From assembly GCA_002347705.1 (NCBI GenBank), contig DDWY01000068.1:1-29291 (forward strand): a DNA stretch of 29,291 bases, written 5' to 3'. Within the stretch, counting starts at the first letter, position 1. Each line of letters begins with the position of its first letter. This document shows, piece by piece, positions 23,100 through 29,291 of the stretch. The position numbers were made by a program, and so were the translations under genes. The notes beneath the pieces are model-generated. The model was not told where the DNA came from and ran no database searches. It saw only the letters and a list, made by a program, of their open reading frames with translations. This DNA is from Anaerolineaceae bacterium UBA2274. GTDB taxonomy: Bacteria > Chloroflexota > Anaerolineae > Anaerolineales > Anaerolineaceae.

Positions 23100-23681
23100 C
23101 TACTGCTCGAAACTGGTGACCTCAAAGTACTTCTGCGCGTGCTTGCAGGCCGGGCAGACCTTGGGGGCTTCTTCTCCCTCGTGGATATAACCGCAGTTGC
23201 GGCACTTCCAATAGACCTTGTGATCGCGCTTGAAGTACTTGCCGTCCTTAACCACATCTGCCAGAGCTTTGTAGCGCAGGTAGTGCTGCTCTTCCACTTC
23301 AGCAATCTCAGTGAAGGATTCAGCAATCTTGTCGTAACCCTCTTCCTTGGCAACTTCAGCAGCGTTTTTGTAGAGCAGGGTAAATTCCTCGTGCTCCCCG
23401 GCAGCAGCGGCTTCAAGATTTTCCCAGGTGGAGCCTACCGATGCAGGATAGTCGGCATCGACATGAATGATCACTGCGCCAAGGTGGCGGATGATGTGAT
23501 CATAAAAAACCTTGGCATGCTCAGCTTCATTGTCAGCTGTTTCAGTGAATATCGCTGCCACATGCAGCAGACCTTCTTTTTCGGCGACTTCAGTGTAAAA
23601 CGAGTAGCGATTGCGGGCTTGTGACTCACCGGCAAACGAGTTTACAAGATTTTGATATGTTTTTGAGTCCTTGAATTCCAT
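23100..23681 (-). CDS. Rubrerythrin
   Basis: A 193-residue cytoplasmic peroxide-scavenging protein common in anaerobes. Residues 1-145 are a ferritin-like four-helix diiron domain with the expected carboxylate/His ligands: E19 in FAGES, E52 and H55 in NEAEH, E96-H97, and E127 and H133 in EVEEQHY. A C-terminal rubredoxin-like domain binds one iron through C160-x2-C163 and C176-x2-C179. It reduces hydrogen peroxide with electrons from NADH via rubredoxin or ferredoxin partners. AGGAAGAGG precedes the ATG. It stands alone between a shared terminator and a non-coding stretch. There is no visible operator. Confidence 0.95.
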   Translation of the reverse strand: MEFKDSKTYQNLVNSFAGESQARNRYSFYTEVAEKEGLLHVAAIFTETADNEAEHAKVFYDHIIRHLGAVIIHVDADYPASVGSTWENLEAAAAGEHEEFTLLYKNAAEVAKEEGYDKIAESFTEIAEVEEQHYLRYKALADVVKDGKYFKRDHKVYWKCRNCGYIHEGEEAPKVCPACKHAQKYFEVTSFEQ

Positions 23682-24054
23682 TTTTTCCTCTTCCTTTTAA
23701 TTGGTAACGTGAATTTTACCATTTCCAGCCGAATTATCTGCCTGACTGCTGATGAGCTCGAAAAATTACAGTACAGACTCCCCCAAAAAAGGAGGATGTG
23801 AACATATACGCGAAACTCTTCCGGGGCTTTTCGATTGGTCCGCCCTCCTCAAGAATGAATCCCCCCCAACTACAATATCAAGGTGACGCCCTTATCGGTC
23901 AGCATCAGCTTGACCTTGTCCTTTAACGAGACTTCCACCATTTCTCTGCTGCACAAACAGGTAAATTTACTCTTGGAGAATAAAGATTGAGAAGCAGCTC
24001 TTCGAGGAATTTTGTTTTTCAGCATTTTTTCTATAGAATATGAGTGAGGAAACT
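23682..24054. other. Intergenic region between rubrerythrin and rtcB
   Basis: About 370 nt without an intact gene. It contains a degraded SPFH-gene end at 23870-23947, and a possible rtcB promoter (TTGTTT, 16 nt, TAGAAT ending at 24039). No other structure was recognised. Confidence 0.5.
23870..23947 (-). pseudogene. Remnant of an SPFH/stomatin gene 3' end
   Basis: On the minus strand a short frame reads E-M-V-E-V-S-L-K-D-K-V-K-L-M-L-T-D-K-G-V, then T-L-I-L and a stop. The intact SPFH protein of this window reads E-M-V-E-T-S-L-K-D-N-A-K-V-I-L-T-D-K-G-I at its C-terminus, so 14 of the 20 residues match. Upstream codons no longer align, so this is the leftover end of a second, paralogous SPFH gene about 1.4 kb from the intact copy. 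Confidence 0.7.
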
Positions 24055-25146
24055 ATGTTTGAAGTCAAAGGCAACTACGGCACAGCAAAAGTCTTCTCTG
24101 AAATCCGCGATGAGAAGGCGGTCGAGCAGATCCAGGTCCTGATGGATCAGCCTTTCGTTGAAGGATCCAAAGTCAGGATCATGCCGGATTATCACTGGGG
24201 AGCTGGCTGTACGATCGGTTTTACGGCTGTCTTGCGGGATTACGTTGTGCCAAATCTGGTTGGGGTGGATATCGGTTGCGGCATGTACGTGGAAAGCCTT
24301 GGCAAGCGGGACTTCGATCTCAAATCTTTTGATCGATTGGTCCATGAGATTCCCGCTGGCTTCAATTCCTGGAAGCAACCTGTAGAAAGCGCTGCTTTCA
24401 TGCGCGAATTGTTGTGTTTCGATGAGATCAAAACATCGGTCATCGATAAGCAGGTTGGCACGCTCGGCGGAGGCAATCACTTCATAGAACTGGACATTGA
24501 CGAAATGACCGGCGAAATCTTCCTGGTGATCCACTCCGGAAGCCGCAATGTGGGAAAACAGGTGGCGGATTACTACCAAAATTTATCCGGAATATCCTGC
24601 AAAGCCGATGTTCCAAGGCAGTTGAAATACCTGAAAGCTGAGCCAGCACAAAGATACCTGCACGATATGCGTTTGTGCCAGGAATATGCCAGTCTGAATC
24701 GCCAGACCATGGGCAAATACATTAGCCAACGCTTCGGTGTGGGAGGGGCAAGCTTTCAGACCATCCATAACTATATTAACGCGTCGGATAATATCATCCG
24801 CAAAGGGGCGGTCTCGGCAAGAAAAGGGGAAAAGTTGATCATCCCGTTGAACATGCGCGATGGCTCGCTGGTTTGCGTAGGGAAAGGGAACATTGATTGG
24901 AACAATTCCGCGCCCCACGGCGCAGGGCGCCAATATGGCAGAAAAGAGGCCCTGCGAATCTTGAACCTGCAGGACTTTCAGGCATCCATGAGAAACGTCT
25001 TTTCGACAACTATCGGTCGTGAAACCCTCGACGAAGCCCCAAAGGCGTACAAACCAACTGCAGAAATCGTCAAAGCGATCCAGGATACGGTCGTGATCGA
25101 AACGCACATCAAACCGATTTACAACTTTAAAGCCGGACGGGAATAG
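24055..25146 (+). CDS. rtcB: RNA-splicing ligase RtcB, short type
   Basis: A 363-residue GTP- and Mn2+-dependent RNA ligase that joins 2',3'-cyclic phosphate (or 3'-phosphate) ends to 5'-OH ends. All metal and guanylylation residues are present: D72 and C75 in VGVDIGCG, H142 in GGGNHFIE, H160 in HSGSR, H238, and the GMP-accepting H288 in PHGAGR. MPDYHWGAGC replaces the commoner MPDVHAGAGC. Bacterial short RtcBs are ~370 residues, against ~480 for archaeal ones. The ATG at 24055 is chosen because family members begin M-[FI]-E-[IV]-K-G and GAGG lies 6 nt before it; an ATG at 24040 would add five residues. It stands alone, without rtcA or rtcR. Confidence 0.93.
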   Translation: MFEVKGNYGTAKVFSEIRDEKAVEQIQVLMDQPFVEGSKVRIMPDYHWGAGCTIGFTAVLRDYVVPNLVGVDIGCGMYVESLGKRDFDLKSFDRLVHEIPAGFNSWKQPVESAAFMRELLCFDEIKTSVIDKQVGTLGGGNHFIELDIDEMTGEIFLVIHSGSRNVGKQVADYYQNLSGISCKADVPRQLKYLKAEPAQRYLHDMRLCQEYASLNRQTMGKYISQRFGVGGASFQTIHNYINASDNIIRKGAVSARKGEKLIIPLNMRDGSLVCVGKGNIDWNNSAPHGAGRQYGRKEALRILNLQDFQASMRNVFSTTIGRETLDEAPKAYKPTAEIVKAIQDTVVIETHIKPIYNFKAGRE

Positions 25147-25174
25147 CCAGGAGATGTGTTTAGTCCCATAATCA

Positions 25175-25205
25175 AAGATCTGATCAGCATAACTGATCAG
25201 ATCTT
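25175..25205 (+). terminator. Perfect 13-bp hairpin after rtcB
   Basis: AAGATCTGATCAG and CTGATCAGATCTT are perfect inverted repeats around a 5-nt loop, starting 29 nt after the rtcB stop. What follows (AATATTG) is AT-rich but has no T run, so it may be a weak terminator, an mRNA 3'-end stabiliser or a protein-binding site. Confidence 0.5.
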
Positions 25206-25319
25206 AATATTGTGCCCATCTGCTTCTCAGAATGAGAACAAATGATCAGGCTGTCGATTTGATGTGCATCACTGGCACTGCATTTGCGCGGCTTGAATCA
25301 AGGAAGGCAAAACCCGATA

Positions 25320-26141
25320 TCAGCGCTTCTTCTCGTTGACTGGCAGCTCGCCCAGCAAGAGCGTGGGTGTGATGCCTTTATCGGTCAGGATGACCTTGGC
25401 GTTATCTTTCAGCGAGGTTTCCACCATTTCAATCTGCTTCAAGGCTTGGGCATTGCCGACAAAGTATTTCTCAGCCGACTCATTAACCAGCTTGATCGCC
25501 TCAGCGCGCCCCTCAGCAACCTTGATGGCTGCCTCGCGTTCGCCTTCAGCCCGCTGGATTGCGGCCAGTTTCTGCTGCTCAGCCGCCTCAAACTCACCTG
25601 TTGCCAGAAGCCTCATCGAGCGGCGCTCTTGCTCGGCGGTTTTCTGCTTGTGCATGGCTTTTTTGATGTCTTCAGGCGGGTCGATCAGGCGGATTTCCAC
25701 CTTGCTTACCGTCAAGCCCCATTCCACCGCAAAGTTGCCTAAAATGCCTTTCAGATTAGTTGCGATTTTCTCCCTGGCAACCAGGCTCTCGTCCAGGGTG
25801 AGGTCGCCAAACTCCTGGCGCAGATTGGTCATTGCCAGTTGGATCACAGCCCGTTTCCAATCATCAATGTTGTAGAAAGTGCGTTTGATGGCGTCTTCAT
25901 CTGTAGCTGGTCTCACCCACATGACGCCGTCAACCGAGATTTCGACATTATCCTTGGTAATAACGGATTGGGGCATGATGTCCATGGTATGCTCGCGGAT
26001 ATCGCGAACGCGCACCAACTGCACAAACGGCACCTGCACACCCAAGCCAGGAAGCACAAAGCGGGTATATTTACCCAGGGTTTCCTGGATGCCCCGTTCG
26101 TAGGGTCGTAAGGTAAAAAGGGGGGTTACGATAGTTCTCAT
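25320..26141 (-). CDS. SPFH/Band 7 (stomatin-like) protein
   Basis: A 273-residue protein of the SPFH family, which forms membrane-associated oligomeric cages and scaffolds. Features: RPYERGIQETLGKYTRFVLPGLG near the N-terminus, VITKDNVEISVDGVMWVR, YNIDDWKRAVIQLAMTNLR and GLTVSKVEIRLIDPPEDIKKAM. An Ala/Glu-rich coiled coil follows (about 180-235). No clear N-terminal membrane helix is visible, so attachment may be peripheral or via a short hydrophobic N-terminus. AGGAG lies 5 nt before the ATG. No NfeD-family protease partner is adjacent. A degraded copy of its gene end lies at 23870-23947. Confidence 0.88.
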   Translation of the reverse strand: MRTIVTPLFTLRPYERGIQETLGKYTRFVLPGLGVQVPFVQLVRVRDIREHTMDIMPQSVITKDNVEISVDGVMWVRPATDEDAIKRTFYNIDDWKRAVIQLAMTNLRQEFGDLTLDESLVAREKIATNLKGILGNFAVEWGLTVSKVEIRLIDPPEDIKKAMHKQKTAEQERRSMRLLATGEFEAAEQQKLAAIQRAEGEREAAIKVAEGRAEAIKLVNESAEKYFVGNAQALKQIEMVETSLKDNAKVILTDKGITPTLLLGELPVNEKKR

Positions 26142-26227
26142 GCTTGCTCCTAAATCTCAAACCTAATGTTTTGTAACTTTTCAGACTACTTTCAGAATTC
26201 TTGTGTGCTTGTGTAGTTTATATCCTA

Positions 26228-26256
26228 AGAATAGCAGACCTGTTTAATGAAGTCAA
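26228..26256 (-). promoter_or_regulatory. Probable promoter of the SPFH gene
   Basis: On the minus strand TTGACT (26256-26251), a 17-nt spacer and TATTCT (26233-26228) give a moderate sigma-A promoter about 85 nt before the ATG. Confidence 0.5.
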
Positions 26257-26456
26257 ACGGTTTTATGCTACAAACACCCATAACACCAGCGACTGGCGGC
26301 AAAAATCAAGCCCATGACTCTGATTGGGTCGCCTGAATCTAAACGACCGTTGCCAGGAGCGCTTTGTTCATCCGAAACGAAGCAAAGGATCTGATCGCGA
26401 ATAAAGCGAAACTCCGAAAGCAATAGCTCCCAATGAAAGGATATGTCAGCCGTAGG

Positions 26457-26516
26457 GCGGGATTGAAAGCACTATGCCAGCCTCAATACGGGATCTTCAC
26501 CGTGCTTTCAATCCGC
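26457..26516. repeat. Long hairpin in the repeat island
   Basis: GCGGGATTGAAAGCAC (26457-26472, allowing one bulged G) pairs with GTGCTTTCAATCCGC (26502-26516) across a 29-nt loop. It is preceded by GTAGG, like the other intergenic repeats in the window. Confidence 0.6.
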
Positions 26517-26835
26517 CGCAACCCAAGCATATTGGAGGATTGTGGACCGGTTTTGGACCGAGAGGACGATCGCCAACAGGTCATCAATCACACCCTACAA
26601 TTATTAAATAGATCCTACATAGAATGACAAGAACAATTAAGTTGCACATTTCAACCCGTCACACCTGGAGACAAAAGAGAGATCGCCACGGTCGCTTACG
26701 CTCCCTCGCGATGACAAAGGTAGATGTTAGCCCTCGTAGGTCGGAATGAGCCTCAGTTGCTCACTTCGACAACGCGTTGAGAATTTCTTTGTCATCCTGA
26801 ACGAAGTGAAGGATCTGGTCTTCTGTTATTAAACT

Positions 26836-27293
26836 CTTCGCAAAAGGAGCTCAGAATGACAGGAAAGGTCGGAATTAAGAACGCATATTCTTCGTTCACG
26901 ATGAGCCAAGCTACCACCAATCCGCGGCTTTATCTGGTGGGTTGGCTTTTAATCGCTTGCTTAACCCTAAACTCTCCCACGCCAACCCACCCTACACGGC
27001 CTCTGTGTTCCTGAGCGAAGCGAAGGATCTAATCTCTACCAATAAGATTCTTCGCAAAAAAGCTCAGAATGACAGGAAAGGTCGGAATTAAGAACGCATA
27101 TTCTTCGTTCACGATGAGCCAAGCTGCCACCAATCCGCGGCTTTATCTGGTGGGTTGGCTTTTAATCGCTTGCCTAACCCTAAACTCTCCCACGCCAACC
27201 CACCCTACACGGCCTCTGTGTTCCTGAGCGAAGCATAGGATCTAATCTCTACCAATAAGATTCTTCGCAAAAAAGCTCAGAATGACAGGAAAT
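26836..27293. repeat. 213-bp direct tandem repeat, two full units plus a partial third
   Basis: The GCTCAGAATGACAGGAAA block recurs with exact 213-bp spacing (26849, 27062, 27275). The two full units differ at only a few bases (for example CTACC/CTGCC, TGCTT/TGCCT and GCGAAG/GCATAG). Each contains an 11-bp inverted repeat GGTGGGTTGGC / GCCAACCCACC (near 26937 and 26981 in unit 1) and a GCGAAGGATCT / AGATTCTTCGC pair at the junction (27020-27055). Near-identity indicates recent duplication. Confidence 0.88.
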
Positions 27294-27301
27294 CACGGCA
27301 A

Positions 27302-27317
27302 AGCCATCCCCATGGCT
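27302..27317 (-). terminator. Weak hairpin after the DEAD-box gene
   Basis: On the minus strand AGCCAT-GGGG-ATGGCT forms a 6-bp stem followed by only TTTG, 8 nt after the helicase stop. It may be a weak terminator. Confidence 0.3.
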
Positions 27318-27324
27318 ACCAGCT

Positions 27325-29031
27325 TTATCCCTTGATGAGGGTAAAGAACTGATCGCGCACTTTGAACTTGCCATTAGCTGCAACGACTTTCTCGAGATAT
27401 TCCTCCGAGACATCCACCGTTGTGCGGTGATTTTGAATGTAGATTCTTCCCAAAGAAGCGCCCGGTATCCCCGCCGTACCGGCGATCGACGCAACCACAT
27501 CTGCCGGACGCAAACCATCCACCTTGCCGAGCCCCATCTCCAGGCGGATCATGCCGGCTTCATCGCTTTGTTTTCCGCGGATGCTGGCGCGCGGCTTGGC
27601 GCGGCCCTCAGATTCTCGCGATCTGCGCACACTCACCCCATCCCGACTGCCGCGTTCGGAGCGTTCAGAGCGCTCGCCGCGAGCGCGCCGCTCAGGACGA
27701 ACAGCCTTCTCAGGCAGGGGGCTGATCTCGGGGATGGGGCGCTGCTTCTCTTCTGCCCGGGCTACCTTGAGCGCCGCTGCAGCCATGTCAATCGGGTCCA
27801 CCCCACTGGCAACCAGCGCCTCAACAAGGGCGCGCTCTTCCTTAGCGCGGCCGCGTTTGAGCCAGGTTTCGATCTTTTCCAGCAGGCTGTCCAGACGTTT
27901 CGCCTGGATCTCCTCAATGGTTGGGACAGTCGCTTCCAGCATTTCCTGGTGGGTGAACTGTTCGATCCTTCGCACCTGGCGTCTTTCGGACGGTCTGGCG
28001 AAGGAGATAGCGATGCCAGTCCTGCCGGCTCTGCCGGTGCGGCCGATCCGGTGCACAAAGGTTTCAGTTTCTTCTGGCAGGTCATAGTTGAAGACATGCG
28101 TGATCCCTTCCACATCCAATCCGCGGGCGGCCACATCGGTTGCCACCAAGACCTTTACCTGTCCAGATCTGAAACGTGACATGGTGTGCTCGCGGGCTTC
28201 CTGGCTCAGGTCTCCCGAAAGTGCTTCGGAGGGGTAACCGCGCAGGTTGAGTTCATTGACAAGCTCACCAGTTCGCACGCGTGTGCGGGTGAAAATCAAA
28301 GCCGTGGTGATGTCTTCCATTTCAAAAAGCCGTGTCAGCACCGCCAGTTTGTCGTGTTCGTTTACGTAGTAAACGCGCTGCTCCGTCGCTGCTACGGTAA
28401 CCTGTCCGGCCTGGATTGCAATCGTTTTGGGATTGCGCAGATATTTACGAGCCAGTTCGCGGATCCTGGGAGGGAGGGTTGCCGAGAAGAGCGTCGTCTG
28501 ACGTTCATCCGGCGTGGCAGCCAGGATCGCCTCAACATCTTCCACGAAACCCATCGAGAGCATTTCGTCCGCTTCATCCAGCACGACGGTGTGCACTTCA
28601 GTCAGGTCCAGGCGGCCACGTTTGATCAGGTCCAGGATTCGACCCGGCGTGCCCACCACCACCTGCACCCCGCGGCGCAGCTGGTTTAACTGCTGGCTGT
28701 AGGACGTGCCGCCATATACGGTCAGGACGTTCACGTGCATGAACTGACCAAGCGACTGGATCATCTCCGTCACCTGTAGAGCCAGTTCGCGGGTGGGAGC
28801 GACCACCAGTGCCTGAGGCAGATATTGCTCCGGGTCGATGCGGTTGAGGATGGGGAGGGCGAAGGCAGCCGTTTTGCCGGTGCCGGTTTGAGCCTGCCCG
28901 GTGACATCGCAGCCTTCCTGCATCAGGGGGATGATCCCAGCCTGGATGGGGGTGGACTGGGTGTAGCCCAGCGCGGTGATAGCCTGCACCAGTTCGGGGC
29001 GCAGCTTAAAATCTTCAAATTGTACGGTCAT
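27325..29031 (-). CDS. DEAD-box ATP-dependent RNA helicase (DeaD/CshA-like)
   Basis: A 568-residue RNA helicase. Q motif F5...STPIQ30, motif I AQTGTGKT (47-54), PTREL, TPGR, DEAD at 152-155, SAT at 183-185, and motif VI HRIGRTGRAG near 330. The C-terminal domain (about 490-568) resembles the DbpA/DeaD RNA-binding fold (PF03880). The two are joined by an Arg/Glu/Ser-rich linker (GERSERSERGSRDG) typical of DeaD. Such proteins unwind RNA in ribosome assembly, cold adaptation and mRNA decay. The ATG at 29031 has GGAG 6 nt upstream; a TTG one codon earlier is less likely. Confidence 0.93.
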   Translation of the reverse strand: MTVQFEDFKLRPELVQAITALGYTQSTPIQAGIIPLMQEGCDVTGQAQTGTGKTAAFALPILNRIDPEQYLPQALVVAPTRELALQVTEMIQSLGQFMHVNVLTVYGGTSYSQQLNQLRRGVQVVVGTPGRILDLIKRGRLDLTEVHTVVLDEADEMLSMGFVEDVEAILAATPDERQTTLFSATLPPRIRELARKYLRNPKTIAIQAGQVTVAATEQRVYYVNEHDKLAVLTRLFEMEDITTALIFTRTRVRTGELVNELNLRGYPSEALSGDLSQEAREHTMSRFRSGQVKVLVATDVAARGLDVEGITHVFNYDLPEETETFVHRIGRTGRAGRTGIAISFARPSERRQVRRIEQFTHQEMLEATVPTIEEIQAKRLDSLLEKIETWLKRGRAKEERALVEALVASGVDPIDMAAAALKVARAEEKQRPIPEISPLPEKAVRPERRARGERSERSERGSRDGVSVRRSRESEGRAKPRASIRGKQSDEAGMIRLEMGLGKVDGLRPADVVASIAGTAGIPGASLGRIYIQNHRTTVDVSEEYLEKVVAANGKFKVRDQFFTLIKG

Positions 29032-29227
29032 CAAAACTCCAGTTTCCTAGTACGAGCAGGCGCAGGCAAGCACATGCTGGTGGCATGCTCAGCGCTGCTC
29101 ATTATTCATTTTTTACTCAGGGGGATGTCTTGATTATTCCGTACTGTTATCTGCAATGCGCTTTGCCTCGCGGCTCGGCGCTCCCTAACAAAACCAGCCA
29201 TGTTTTGGAACGTCCAAAACCTACACC
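29032..29227 (-). promoter_or_regulatory. Leader region of the DEAD-box gene
   Basis: About 200 nt upstream of the helicase with no supported gene. GTTTTGG-AACGT-CCAAAAC (29202-29220) is a 7-bp inverted repeat that could be an operator or RNA hairpin. A GCATG-CCACCA-GCATG-type stem lies nearer the start. No confident -35/-10 pair was found. Confidence 0.35.
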
Positions 29228-29255
29228 CAAAATAAAAGTTCTCACGCGAGAACTT
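29228..29255 (-). terminator. Intrinsic terminator of the gene beyond the right edge
   Basis: On the minus strand AAGTTCTC-GCGT-GAGAACTT forms an 8-bp stem followed by TTATTTT. It probably ends a minus-strand gene lying to the right of the window, or attenuates transcription into the helicase gene. Confidence 0.65.
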
Positions 29256-29291
29256 CTGAAGTATATCACTGATTGTCTTGAGCGGGACTAG

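Larger units (their letters stand above)
26257..27301. other. Repeat-rich non-coding island
   Basis: About 1 kb without a supported gene. It holds several copies of a GCGAAGC-GGATCT-type sequence (near 26375, 26802 and 27020), a 16-bp hairpin at 26457-26516 and a 213-bp tandem duplication at 26836-27293. Short frames here lack a Shine-Dalgarno and recognisable domains. Confidence 0.65.

Noticed and set aside
26433..26627. Short plus-strand frame in the repeat island
   Set aside because: It runs through a hairpin repeat, without domain or ribosome-binding site.
26836..27293. CRISPR array
   Set aside because: Units are 213 bp and nearly identical throughout, with no short repeat/unique spacer pattern and no cas genes.
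27427..28179. 250-codon plus-strand frame inside the helicase gene
   Set aside because: It is antisense to conserved DEAD-box motifs, with no Shine-Dalgarno and no family.

Overview
The window reads as part of a chromosome from an anaerobic or microaerophilic member of the Chloroflexota, probably class Anaerolineae. This is inferred from the mix of DUF4126, DUF2085, DUF402 and small conserved proteins, a rubrerythrin, a short RtcB, a very large secreted amylase, and TTG starts beside strong Shine-Dalgarno genes. No rRNA, tRNA, CRISPR array or intact transposase was seen.

Layout. 1-550: the end of a probable ABC-transporter ATPase, overlapped by a DUF402 gene. 564-1731: three small membrane-protein genes on the minus strand. 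1808-3774: a DUF2085 membrane protein coupled to an Fe-S aldo/keto reductase. 3893-5515: an AI-2E-family transporter and a 62-residue protein. 5561-7055: a GNAT acetyltransferase, infA and rpsU (minus). 7300-14423: one nine-subunit ATPase operon plus an inserted PII-like gene (minus). 14715-16899: an MFS transporter and NnrD. 16900-17687: two MITE-like elements. 17688-22805: a 1705-residue multidomain amylase. 22806-23058: a duplicated gene end and terminator. 23100-25146: rubrerythrin, a remnant of an SPFH gene, and RtcB. 25320-26141: an SPFH protein. 26142-27324: a repeat-rich non-coding island. 27325-29031: a DEAD-box helicase.

The centrepiece is the ATPase operon. Its order atpD-C-Q-R-B-E-F-A-(PII-like)-G is that of the laterally transferred, Na+-type N-ATPase, not the usual atpBEFHAGDC. 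The c subunit keeps Gln33, Glu66, Thr67 and Tyr71 at the Na+ ligand positions. There is no separate delta gene, because AtpF carries a delta-like C-terminus. Epsilon lacks its helical domain. Between atpA and atpG, translationally coupled to atpA, lies a 109-residue protein of the cyclic-di-AMP receptor (DarA/PstA) family. c-di-AMP controls K+ and osmotic balance in many bacteria, so this could be a built-in second-messenger sensor for a sodium pump. I do not know of a published description.

Other signals: several monocistronic genes have a TANAAT box 6-8 nt before the ATG and no Shine-Dalgarno sequence, suggesting leaderless transcripts. The amylase 3' end and terminator are duplicated with a compensatory base-pair change. 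The amylase ends in a short hydrophobic-basic tail that may be a sorting tag. There are also a 213-bp tandem repeat and two small inverted-repeat elements.
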